Source: Ophiura sarsii (taxonomy: Eukaryota; Echinodermata; Ophiuroidea; Amphilepidida; Ophiuridae). Taken from it: 64,000 nucleotides of DNA. The notes beneath the pieces are model-generated. The model was not told the DNA's origin, did not search any database, and saw nothing but the letters and a program-made list of their open reading frames with translations. Each line of letters begins with the position of its first letter. Position 1 is the stretch's first letter. Both the position numbers and the translations under genes were made by a program. The stretch is taken from NCBI GenBank assembly GCA_035610835.1, contig CM069445.1, positions 31,112,811 through 31,176,810 of the forward strand. Reading direction: 5' to 3'. Below, in pieces: positions 19,980 to 32,500 of the stretch.

Positions 19980-20492
19980 GGCCCGTATTCTCGTACGTAG
20001 TTAAACACGGTTTTAAGCTAAACACGCGTCTAACTTTGACTTTAGACACAGCGTTTAACTAAACGCGATTCTCGTACATTTGTTTTACTTAAACACGCGT
20101 CTAACTCACTGAAAAGTGTCTAACTTTAAACATGGGTATGGGGGTAGTTTAAGGCGCATTTAACTAAACAAATACACGAACTGTATGCCTTGAATGATTA
20201 CTCAACCGTGCCCGCTGTAAGCTGCCGAGCATATTGTGTAGTATTAAAAATACACGTGCGTTTGAGGTATTCAGTCGATATCTATTGTAACCTATTAGGG
20301 CCACAACAACAATAAATACCTGTATACATACTATACAGTAACGCACAACGACCCTGGGAACGAGATTCGCCGAGTTTAAAACCGTGTTTAGTTAAACACG
20401 TTGTTTAAAAGATAAACTCGCGTTTTAGTTAAACACGCGTTTAGTTAGACACGATTTTAAGCTAAAACCGTGTTTAGTACGAGAATACGGCC
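19980..20492. mobile_element. 'GGCCGTATTCTCGTAC' MITE copy 1, 513 bp
   Basis: Long inverted ends: ggcccgtattctcgtac with taaacacggttttaagc, mirrored at 20440-20492. Variants of gtttagttaaacacg recur many times inside each arm, so the arms are built of sub-repeats. A diverged copy is at 62213-62708. Confidence 0.8.
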
Positions 20493-20869
20493 CATGGTCT
20501 ATACCGCTATAAAATCAATCATAAAATCATCATCTCTTCATTGTGATCATAAAACTATACAGCACCATATAAAACATGTACAATTAAAAAACAAAAAAAT
20601 GGCACATTGTTATCAAAAAGGTGGTCTAATCTTGCAGGAGTATAATAATGCAGACAGTTTTAAGTTGACATAATATATATCGCCTATGTAAGAGAGAAAG
20701 AGAGAAGAGTCGTACAATAATACCAAATTATAAGGAAGTTGGGGTGGTAGACGTGTAATTAGGGTGCTTATTGCTCTGAATGGGAAATGATTATTTCTCA
20801 GAAAAATCATATTGCACCAAATTGATTTGCATTTGATGCAGTTGATGATTTGGTTATGTGTGTTATATA

Positions 20870-21650
20870 ATGGGGAAAAAAAAGTAAGTCCCCTCCCCCC
20901 TAAAATTTGATCGCGTTTGTTTGCATAACTCCACACACAAATGTACCTTTTGAAAAAATGCTTAGCTACCCATCAAAAGTGTTTCTCTTTCAATAGCATG
21001 TTTACTTCTTCCAAAACATTCACATTTCTCATAAATGATGTTTTCAGAAAAAGTGGCACTTTTCAAAATCTTATGCAAGAAAGTTACAAAAATGTCCCCA
21101 GTGCTGTTTAAAATAAATTTGAATTGTCTTTATTTTTAGTTAAAAGAAAGTCTTTTCTTTCTTTAGCTGGTCCTTATTTGAAATCAAAAAATAAAATGAT
21201 TCTATTTCATTCATGACTCGCCAATTCACGTCAATAACTTTCCTGTATCGTTGACAAGTGCCACTTTTCAGAAAACATCATTTTGGGGAAATGTGACTGT
21301 TTTGGGAAAAATAAACATGGTATTGAAAAGGGAAAACTTTGTGTGGGTAGCCAAGGGTTTTCCTGTTTCATAAATGTTTCAATCTTTCAAAACGTTTAAT
21401 TGTGTGTGGATTTATGCACACAAACTGGTATAGAATCTTGAAAAGTGCCACTTTTTTGAAAACATAATTTCTGTGAAATGTGACTATTTTGGGAAAAGTA
21501 ATAATAATATAGAAATGGAGAAACTTTCTATGGGTAGCCAAGTGTTTTTGCTTTTCATAAGTGTTTCAACCTCTCAAAACTTCTAATTATGTGTAGAGTT
21601 ATGCAAACAAACGTGATCAAGTTTTTTGGGGGGACTCACTTTTTTGACCC
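20870..21650. mobile_element. TIR element, about 780 bp, with internal direct repeat
   Basis: Left arm 20880-20945 (aagtaagtcccctccccc, cgcgtttgtttgcataactc) is mirrored at 21588-21645. Inside, a block with agtgccacttttc, aaatgtgact and tgggtagccaag occurs twice in direct order (from 21255 and from 21440) and once inverted (20960-21070). Confidence 0.75.
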
Positions 21651-22157
21651 CTTTAGTAATGCCACATCTCGTGAAGAAATACACAGCATGTCTATATGGT
21701 ACCTATCTCATTACACATATATACAACATTGTAATTTTATAGTTACAAGAGGACTTCACAGATAAAATAATTTAGTCCCTAGACTAAACCACATGGTTAT
21801 ATATTTATGCTGGCAGTGCAGAAAAAGACGTAAACACCAAAATAGCTAGGGCAGCATGATTTGGATATTTACTACCATAAAAATAGAAATGTACACATTA
21901 ACGTTGCATTAAAGCGATGAATAACTCCTAACAGTACAACATGGTTTCTTTACTAAACACTACTGACATGCTTCTATGGTATTAGCTGCTATACAAGGAG
22001 TGTGGGAAGAGGTAACATTCAATACATTATGTTAGGGTATACATACAAACATACATAAGAGTAGCACAGACATGAATAGGATACCAAATTCAATAGAAAT
22101 GGTATTTTACACATAAAGCTATCACTTTTAAGCAAAGCCTTTGAGTAGCTGATATAC

Positions 22158-22206
22158 ACCTGACACAAAAACACCTGACACAAAAAACACCTGACACAAA
22201 AAGTCC
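22158..22206. repeat. Short tandem repeat
   Basis: Three copies of a 15-16-bp unit, cacctgacacaaaaa. Confidence 0.8.
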
Positions 22207-22209
22207 CTG

Positions 22210-23187
22210 ACCAGGTGCTTTGATGTTGGCTAGTTCAAAATCAATAATCGGTACCAAAAATCTGAGATGTACATTTGATGTGCACATTTCTTCTTTGTAT
22301 AGTTTGGTACCTCATTCATAAATACGAGTGGATAGTTTTAGACACTTTCAATACACTCCGCATATTTTAGCTTCTTGTTTTCTTATTGGTTGGTTCAACA
22401 CTACTATGAGTGTATGAATACTGATCATTTGGGTCCAAATTCTGATCAAGTAAAATTAATTTTATTTCTCAATCACCACAAAGGGAATTTTTGTTATTGA
22501 AATGTGAGTATATGCTGGCATCAAATTCATAAACAACAAATGACCCTCCTCACAAAAATGTGCACAGGGAAATTGCAGATGTAATTTTTTACACAAATTT
22601 GAAAATAAGAAAAATGCAGAAACTCTGGCTGCTACTTAAAACTGCAAGTGAAATCAACAACATCATATCACGAGAGAGACGGAGAGAGATTTTAAAAATG
22701 GTAGCAGACTATATGGGGCTAACAAAAAATGGAAAGAATGTTGTAAATGTACATTCAACTTGTGAGGAATGGAGAAGAACAGGAAAATAATCAGGTTTGG
22801 ACAAAACCTTCCTAGCCGCGTACTGATTTTACAAATTTAAAGTGGCTCAAACTGTTCATCTAACTACCTACAACATGTCCAAAAAAGATGGGTCCAAAAA
22901 TGGGAAAGCTAATTAATGGTCTTGATTTTTTACGGATAGAAAGTGTATGCATTCAGCCTTTTACAGTCTTAATTTGATGTCAAACCTTTTTGAGATGCAG
23001 TGTTGGAATGAGTCATGTCCGAAACGGTTTCTCCTTAAACAGTGCACAAATACAATGTATTGCCAATTGGCTTTAGATAGGGAGTGTTTTCTGTTCAAGG
23101 ACTCTAAGATACTGATATTTGGTATAACATTAAACCAATGGATGATCTTGGTTAGCTTACTGTTTCATTTCTGTTAAGCCCTGATTT
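22210..23187. other. Intergenic, nothing recognised
   Basis: AT-rich; the frame at 22560-22790 shows no family motif and has no supporting context. Confidence 0.35.
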
Positions 23188-23421
23188 TATAGATCAATCC
23201 AGTTCCAAATTGGTGAGAAATATTCAGTTTTTATCTTTCCGCACATAAAAGTAACCCATGTGTACGCGCGGGATTGTGACCAAATGCGAGCGGTTTTGGG
23301 TGAACATACAGGTCACAAATATGATACATAGTGCGTTTGTTGCCTTCATGCATGCTTGTGTCCTTCTGTATTCATTCGCTGTCGAAGGAAGCTTTGCCAA
23401 TTTGGTGCTGAGCAAACTATG
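23188..23421 (+). mobile_element. MITE family A copy 2
   Basis: Starts tatagatcaatccagttccaa and ends near gctgagcaaactat; body tggtgagaaatattcagttt. More diverged than copies 1 and 3. Confidence 0.7.
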
Positions 23422-23424
23422 TGT

Positions 23425-24640
23425 TCTTTCACCTGAGAAAAGTCTCTCTACCAGCACTATGATAATATTTCAAAGATAGATAAACAAAACTCAAGCAAAA
23501 GTCTATGTTGATACAAGGTGACTAATTTCCAGTCAAACGATTTACAACGTGCTCACAGTCTTCATCGTGTGTAGCCTACCTCAAAGAGTTGCCAACATAA
23601 TTATGTGAAAATCTCACATTTTAATGTTGGGCAAACACTATAGAAGATGTGGATTTCTGTATTCTCAATGTTATTTATAGCTTTCCCAATTTGGACCATA
23701 TTTTTGAGACACGCTGTATAATGTGAAAAAAGTGATAGATACACTAAAAAGATGGTTACAAGCCAACAAATATGCAATACATAATCTCTGAATCTTAAAT
23801 GGGATTTGTAAACATAAATTATGTAGAAATGCTGTTAATATCAGTAAAATTATTATATCTTATGAAAATAAAGTCAAGAAATGCAGAAATGTTCATGAAT
23901 TATTTCACTGATGGTAACATTTAAATTTAAGGTACAAGGTGTTACTGAAATATTCATTTGTTTATAATTATTTTATTCTTTTCAAAAATAGAAATATGAT
24001 TTGTTTTACATTTTGGTTTAATATAATATAATATAATGTAGGGATGATATGTCTAATGAAATGATAATATTTCAAAGTCAGGTTCAGAATATAAAATAAT
24101 AGCCTTATATGAAATAATCAAATAATCATGACAAATAAGTTTGGTTCATCTAGAAATATATGTGCGAGTCAACATAGAATTGGAGAACTTCTTCCTAAGT
24201 AAACTTGAAGAGACAAGTGTCTAGTATCTTCATGTATGGAACAAGGAAAGAACTGGTGCATGTTATAAATCACTTTACATTTGGTTTCGTTTGAGTGTGT
24301 ATGATATCTATGACACATCTAGACTAAATCATCGCCATCATTTATGAGGGACCAGATGTAAATACTGAAACACAATAGTTCCATTGTTCGGCACTGACCA
24401 GCTCATGATTGCTGTGGTCTTATGTATTTATCAGCAAGCCACGATGCACCAGTAGTGGTAACATGGCCATATGCATACATGTATACGCTACTTGCACGGT
24501 AAGATGGCGGCATATTGAAAGTGAGGAACTCACTCACGACTGTTCCTAAATCACTTTATTATGACCACTTGCAAACAAACTTTTTCATCTAATCAGATCA
24601 AAGCATAGGCTAACAATCAGCCTTTTGTCGCTGACTGCAA
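23425..24640. other. Intergenic, nothing recognised
   Basis: AT-rich and low in structure. A short ataat run lies near 24021. No coding signal. Confidence 0.35.
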
Positions 24641-24643
24641 AGC

Positions 24644-26018
24644 ATCCCATAGCAAAAACTATTAGTTTCGGGCGAGCTCCAGGAGCTCTCCGGGAGCTCT
24701 CCCGAAACCTGTTTGGACTTAATTCAAGTGTTCTCCGATAGTCCCCACTACTGGAGAACGTACGGGGATCTAGTCTCCACAAGCGGGAAGTTCCCCGGTA
24801 ACAGGGAGCTATTCCCCGCTAGCGGAGCACTCTATAACAAGCAGAAGTAAATCATACATGAGGCTCCGCTAGCGGGGAACTGTTCCCCGCTAACGGAGAA
24901 GTCCTATTAGCAAGCAAATGTTCCTCCGCTAGCGGGGAAGTGGATAGAGGATCTAGTCCCCACTAGCGGGGAACTTGTTATGAAAGTGTTGCATAAGTCC
25001 CCGTTAGCGGGGAAGAGTCCCCGTTAGCGGGGAAGATGTCCTTAGCAACCAGGTTCCCTGTGCCCTATGCTCCAATGAGCAACTATGCACTGTCTCTCTG
25101 TGTGCATGAATACCTAGGGAACCAACCAGTGCATGAACAACAGCTACTAGTATTTGAAGCACATGCACACAGTAACTGTCTGCAAATGACCAGTAAAATG
25201 ACAAGAAAATACAGTTGAATATGGATGAAGCACACCTCAAAAGTGATTTTCTATATCTAGATAATACTTAGAATGACAGCAACTGATTTAGGAACAGCAG
25301 GAAAACCAAGAAGTGTGGAGAATGAAGAGGCTCACTTATACTTATGGCAATTGATCTACACATAGAGCAGAATTCAGAACCTTTATTAAAACACAAATTG
25401 AATTTGTTGTTAAGAAGAGCAAAGCTTTATAAATGCATATATATGGTAAGCATATGTTGACAATTTTAAATAAAAGCATCATATACTTTTGTAATACAAT
25501 TATATAAGCTTTACTTTGTTGGAACATTAGTTGTATATAGCCATCATCTCAATCGGTCATCAATAATTCCTAAAGGCTAAAACGTACCAATGAAATGTCA
25601 ATGACCTTTGGGAAGAGTTCCCCGGAACCACCCGTTTCGGGGACTACCTAATTTACATAAATCTGCATGCCAATACTGGGAGAGCTTCAGGAGCTCTCCC
25701 GGAGAGCTCCTGAAACCCATAATTCCCGGAATGGGCTTTCTGGGGACTACCTAATTTGCATGTGAAAATACTGGGAGAGCTTCAGGAGCTCTCCTGGAGA
25801 GCTCCCGAAACCTCTCTCGGAGAGCTCCCGAAACTCAGTTCTCCAACAGTTCCCTGAAACAACCTCTTTCGGGGACTCATCCCCGGAACCATCAGTTTCG
25901 GGGATGAGTCCCCGGAACCACTGGTTCTGGGGACCTAATTTGCATGTGAAAATACCGGGAGGTCTCCGGGAGCTCTCCCAGAGATCTCCGGGTAAATTGC
26001 TATATTTTGCTATGGGTA
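24644..26018. repeat. Composite palindrome-rich element, unclassified
   Basis: Outer ends cccatagcaaaa (about 24647) and ttttgctatggg (about 26008) are inverted. Between them lie two palindrome types. Type 1, near tccccgctagcgggga, occurs eight times between 24789 and 25036 with gtagc/ttagc variants. Type 2 combines gggagagctcccgaaac-like and ccccggaacca...tttcgggg-like hairpins, about nine between 25615 and 26000 and one at 24665-24708. The words cctaatttgcatgtgaaaat and gagcttcaggagctctc recur between units. The middle (25040-25600) is ordinary AT-rich sequence. No protein is encoded. Confidence 0.7.
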
Positions 26019-26363
26019 TGTCTTTTGTTTCATGTTTCTTCTCTTCTTCCATGTTCTCTTGTACCCTGGTGATTTCAGCGTACTGCGTATGTTTTTTTCT
26101 GCATCACGAGCTGCCAATAGGGCAGCGCGCTTTGCAGCTATGCCGTAATGCAAGCGTATAGATCTTATTATGACGCAAACAAACACATCGTATATCGGGA
26201 TAAGAGGGCAGAGCCTCGCTTTCGTTTTAAAATGGTGAATGTGTGCAAGTAGCATATAGAAGATCGTTGACTTCAAGCATACATATAGTATCCACTCATA
26301 CTCAAAAATGTGATAATTGTTAACACTCATTAAACAGATGTTCACTATAGATTGACTCATCAC

Positions 26364-26545
26364 TCAAAGACGGACTTCGCTCCTGTCGTTGGTTTCCGCT
26401 TTCTTCAGTCCAGTCTTGTTAAAGCCACTGATGGAGCTAAGTAAAGAGCCTCGATTGTTGGAGGAGGACGGTCTGTTAGCTGCAGGAGTTGAGCTGACTG
26501 CTGGTGGCGGAGGCGCACTGCTTGGCGGTGGTGGCGGCGGCGGTG
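26364..26545 (-). CDS. PXK: PXK terminal exon: proline tract, WH2-like motif, stop
   Basis: Acceptor tttttcag. Reads (A)PPPPPPPSSAPPPPAV, then SSSNNRGSLLSSISGFNK and TGLKKAETNDRSEVRL, then TGA at 26364-26366. The RGSLLSSI...LKK segment matches the actin-binding WH2-like end of PXK. It is 9.3 kb from the previous exon. Confidence 0.95.
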
Positions 26546-29500
26546 CTGAAAAATTTGAAGGGAAACAAATTTTTACTTACAAATGATAAAAATTAAAACC
26601 ATGGACCTGATGAGTTGTTACCTCTGAGCTCAGGAAGTCCACACAAATGTGACATTGTCCTTATAGGGGACTAAATCCAAAGGTATGGTCGGACAGCCAA
26701 GGTTTTTATAATTGTATTTTATTTCATATCATAAACATTGTCCCAGTTTAATTAGTTAGTCAGATTTTGGTGAGCAAATAGGAAATAAATAAAATCTTAA
26801 TTTATTTGATATAAACACACATTTAAATTGGGTTAATGAGAGGACAAATGGAAAAAGTTCCTAGAAAGCGAAACAGGTCTAACTAAATGCCACATTTAAA
26901 ATGTGCTGATATTCAATACCAGTTGGAAAAAGAAATATTACTGGGACATTAACCACTGAAAGTCTTAAAATATTAGCTCAGTTTGCTTGAAGTTATTTCC
27001 AGAAGATAGAGTGATAAGGGTACTGGGACATTAACCACTGAAAGTCTTAAAATATTAGCTCAAGTTGCTTGAAGTTATTTCCAGAAGATAGAGTGATAAG
27101 GGGAGGGAAAGATAAAAAGAAAATGTCCTTACAATCATCACAATATGTAATGATTTCTGAACCTACACACAATTGTATACAAGGAAAAGGTGGGGAATGA
27201 CATCATAGGAACCTTTCTCACAAAACATTTATTTTGTATTTTTTAGAATTCCAATGAGAACTGGAAAAACTTTCAGGGAGAGGGGAGTTGCTTATCATTG
27301 TCTGCAGTACAAATAGGCAAGAATTGTGTGTGTATTTGCACACAAAAAGTATCCAACTTGTGTATCAAATATATGTGATGCAGCACATCCAAAGGGGGGA
27401 CTTGGCGGCTGTGTGTTTTTCAAGATATATGAAAATGGACACAAAAAATAAAGAAAATAATATTAGAATTTAGGAGTCATTTTCACTCGTAAAATATGAA
27501 TGCCTTGGTTGATTTAGATGAATTTGGTGTCATTTGAAAGCTTAGAATATGCTCTGAGAGCACACATAATAAACTCGAAATTGACTTCATCTGCAAAGTC
27601 TCCCCTTTTGATGTGCTACATCACATATATGTTCCCTTTGAACGCATCTGTTGCACTTTTCCTATGTCTGATTGCACCAACTTTAGACAAGCAATTTGCT
27701 ATGGGAATGAGGCTTGCCTAATATGTGATGCGATCTGTGAAAACCCGCCACATGGTGGCATTTTTCATATTGGAGATATGTACATCAAAAGAAAGCTAAA
27801 ACTGTGCTGATTACAGAACTGTTTCGATCATTTTTCTACGATCACTACAAAAAAAGTTATGAGTGAATGATGATTGTGATGTCATCAAAACCTACAAAAC
27901 AAGAAATCATGAAAACAGGCCAAAACAGATACATAATTCAATATAATAACATTAGAAGGTTAATAATAAATGTGACTTAAGTAAGTTATTGAAGGTGACA
28001 TTTCTTGAAAGATGATAACACAAAGTATTGGAAACTAATTTTCTTTTAAAAAAAACTAAAAAAAAAAAAAGTTTTTTTATTTTTTATTTTTTTTAAATTT
28101 TTATTTTACCCATAATCCCTAGTTCACATTTTGCGACATCCGACGGGTTTTCACAGATCGCATCACATATGGTACTGAACAAACTATGGCCAGGCTGTTG
28201 CTTTGCTATCAGTTCCAAATTGGCAAGCAATATTTGGTTTTTATCTCTCAACGTGCAAAAGTAATCCAATCGTACGCGCAAGATTATGGCCACACACACA
28301 CGATTTTGGTCGCATGCACGTGTCATGCATATGATGCACAGTGCGCTTGTTGCCTTCATGCCCGCCAACGTCCTTCTATATTTGTTCGCTGTGAAAAGGA
28401 GGCTTCGCCAATTTGGAACTGATCAAACTATAGTATTGCTAAACCATTACGCACTTGTGAATTAAAGGCACATTCAGTAAGATTAAAAGTACATTGGTTT
28501 TTATTCTGATCTTTTTGTTGAACATTTGTTCAAAACCACACAATACACTAAGAATGATCAAAATGTTCAAAATGCAGTAAGATCCCTATTTTCAGATCTC
28601 CGCTAGCCTGCAAGAAGTATGATCTTATATTAGATGGGACATCCAGTGCTCTACCAGCTGGAAATTATCTACAAATGTTTTTGAAAGGCTGTATGTACTG
28701 TGGAATAATACACTTTAGGCTGGATTTTCTCTAACCGAATCTTTTTTTTTTTTAGCTAACAACTCAACATTTGCCTTTATCCTTGTGGCTAAATATAGTG
28801 GAAAACAAGCAGAAAGAGAAAATCAGTGTGTTTTTTAAAAAAAAAGAAGAAGAAAGTGCTTTTCTATACCAACAGACTGAGTGTGCCCTTAAAAGGAAGT
28901 ATAAGTAATGCTGCTTGCTTGGCTCTCATATAGATGATGTGACCTGTGATGTAATGCCCGGCGGTATGTGTGCGCACCTACAGGGAATGTGCTTTGTAAA
29001 TTAAATTCACACTTGATTGATCATTACTTACGGTGTAGAATAGTGCAGTAGTCATGGTCTGCATCCCTAGCACAATGAGAGACCAGGTACTAAATCTGGT
29101 TGCCCGGCAGTAAGCGTACGCACAATAAGGGCAGGTGCTTTTGAAATTGGCACTCACTGATGAGTATTTAATAGTATGTATGCAGTAGTCATCGACTATA
29201 GTACCTCTAGCATGTCTTTAGACCAGGCGCTAATCAATTTGTAAACACTACTGTTGTAAACAACAGTCACATCACCTATAAGCACTCTATTAATGACCCA
29301 AGTAACCTTGCTGCGTGACCTTACAATTGCAACAAAATTAGCTGAACAAAATGAAATTTATTTGAAAATAGATTTGGTGTTTTTAGATGATACAGTGACA
29401 GCAAAGAAAATAAAAATAAAATATTAAGTAGGTTAATATAGACACAAGTCATATGATAATTCAGACAAAAATAAAAGTGAATGCCTGCTACCAGTGCTGT

Positions 29501-32500
29501 TGCACAACATACTGATCATTGCAGGACTTGTACCCTTGGCATTTTGGGTCTATGGCTAAGTTCACTGTGCAACACATGCTTCGGTCATAAAACAGAAGCA
29601 TTTCAAATCCTATATTGTCCAATTTGACATGGTCTTTAAATGAAATAAAAGATAAACTAATTCCAGGGATGGATAGAACATGTCCGTGTAGGGATGTTAA
29701 CAAAGAATTTACAAGTTGAAACATCTAAAATGGCAGGGTCTTAGCAGGCTGTTAATGGCAGGGTCTTAGCAGGCTATTACAACCACGTTGGGTTTGAAAC
29801 TGTTTTGGGTACACAAGTGCAAGGGCAGCTGTCTTGGAATTCCACAAAAGAATCTGCACCATTTGTGGACAAATTGTTTTTCCAGTCACTTAATTTGGGC
29901 TACCATCTCTTAAGATGGTGGCCATATAGAGAGGGAGGTAAGGACTGAGCCTACTATAAAACACATTTGTACTACACGAACACAAGAAAACACAAGAGGT
30001 ACTAAAATCACAAAATCATATACTATACTCGGTTTGGCCATCTCGAGACAGTGACGTAACCGCGTATTCTACTAATTGCATCACATAACGCGTGCGCATA
30101 CTCGCGGCGCTGGCGTAAAAACACGAGCGTGGAAAGGCGGAAGATACGCACGCGTGCGTAAAAGCTGCGCCTGTTCAGTTACGTCACTGTCTCGAGATGG
30201 CCAAACAGAGTATAGTACATTAAGACTATCAAGTGAAAACAATATAAAACATAAAGTAGCAGTGGAAGGGTAACAGGCAAGAGAGACATGAAAGTGTAAA
30301 AAAGAGACCAATTCTGAAAACTGCTCGAGGAAAGATTGCCATAATGACCATAAAAATGAATTGAGGGAGAAAGAAAACTCATGTTCGGGATCCAGGTATA
30401 AATAAGAGAGTGGGCTATTATAGTGGTATACAATCATCACTATTAATCAGCTAACTTGAAAAGAAAGAAGTGAAATATGTAAATTATGATGTATAATAGA
30501 TGATGTGCTGTGTGAATGGAGTCGGTGTGATGCATGAATGCGAGTGTTAATATCCACTTCAAACATGCTGAACTACTTTTTTTTCTTCATTCAATGATAA
30601 AAATATGCAGGTATACCAATGTCAGTAAAAAAAGAAAGAGGTTTGTTAAACATACGGTGAAACATACGGTAGCGAAACAGACTTTGTGTTAAATATTATA
30701 ACTTAAATGTTATGCTACTCAAGAAATATGTGCAATTTAAATGTTATAATTTATATCTGTTCATATATTATCTCAAAATGAAAAACAAAAAAATAGTTCA
30801 ACATTTATTTTTGAATGGAGAGAATGATTTGCTTTGATTCGATGGTGTGGAAGGGAAGAGAGAGATGGGGACAGTTTGAAAGAAGGAGGGGGAGAGTTAG
30901 GGACCAATTGGACATGGGATAAAATGGATGGAATACAAATACAGGAATGTCTTGTCTTGTCCTTTTAAGTCTAGTGTCTTTCTGCTTTTGGTGTGAAATT
31001 CTGCCTTTTTGGCATTTTCTCTCCTTAACCATATACATGGTTGGAAAAGTGTACAATGTTATTAAATTTGACAATGCGAGAAAATCCAAAATCATATTTT
31101 ATAAATAGTTTTTCAAAAATAAAGTTAGGCAATACAATGGTTATCTAAAAAGCTAGGCACATGCGAAATAGCAGCTGAGACAAGTTGTATTAGTTTTTAT
31201 TTTTGCCTTTTAATCAGAAATACAGGTCATTACTACTCAAATATCCTATTAAAGAAGGTCTGAAAACGCATTATATTTGGGTTAAAACACCTTAAAATGG
31301 GCTGACATGAACTAAATCTGCATGGAGTTGAAATTGATCTTTCCTTACACCATATGTAATTTGGAGAAAACCAACATATATCTGTATATAGGTTAGTAAC
31401 TTAGGTATGGTATGGTTAGTAGCATGAGTTTGGTGTGAGTGGATCCCAACTACTTATTGCTGACGACACCATATAAGGACATGAAAATACTGTGAATAAA
31501 ACACACCTAAGATGGGCGTAGGTATATGCAGTGTTGTGTGACTCAGCCTGCGATTTTAATCTGTAGTCACTCCTTTACTTCGGTCTCTGCAACAAGATAG
31601 ACCACTTCACTTTAGTACAATGGTAATTAGACACAATGTAGTCAGGGGGACATGCAAGCGATGGTGGGTTTGGATAATAATGTTTAATTGATTTGGGATG
31701 GGCGATGGACATAATTGGGTGATTCTTACTCCATGAGATGAACCCTTTTATAACAGTGTCTCTGATTGGGTAGGCCTATGGTTGAATTTCATAAGGCCCA
31801 AAAAATAAATTGTTTGTTTGTCCATAGAGGGTCCTCAAAAGGTATGGTCGGTAGGTTGGATTTTTCTCTTCTTTTTTGCTAGTGGTTGTTCTGTCCCAGT
31901 GCTAGCCAGTACGCCGAATTCTGAACCGTGTCAGATCTTTTGGATGACCCATACTTGACCCAAAATAAGTTACATAATACTATACATGGTATGGGGTCAG
32001 TCACATGAGGGTCACGTGGGGGTCAATTAACGACATATACATGACTTTGAAAAAAATATATAAAAAAAGATTTATTTAAAAAAATAAAAAGTTACATGTT
32101 CGGGGCTATAGTACACGGTCTGTCGGACGTGGACAAACAAACACTTTTTTTGCCTAAGTAATCAATTAAAAAGAAGGCCTGAGATTTTTAGCACTTTGAA
32201 TCCAACTTCCTGACATCTTTCAACTATAGCAAAATTAAAAGTAATAATGTTAAAATCAATCATAACAATCTCGAAGCTCTGATTGAAGGTTTCTAATCTC
32301 ATTACTACAATTTTAACTGCGAAAGTTGAATCATTATAATAAAATCATGCAGATAATATGAATTGATTTCAAGTATGTAATTTACAAGGGATGTAGGAAT
32401 TTTACAAAATCAAAACCATGACTATAGTTTGGCATCAGTTCCATATTGGCGAAAGCCATGTTACGCTGCGAATGAGTACAGAAGTAACTGCGAATGAGTA

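Noticed and set aside
24789..25036. CRISPR-like array (repeated palindromes with unique spacers).
   Set aside because: Eukaryotic intergenic context, irregular spacing, unit variants in alternate form and no associated genes.
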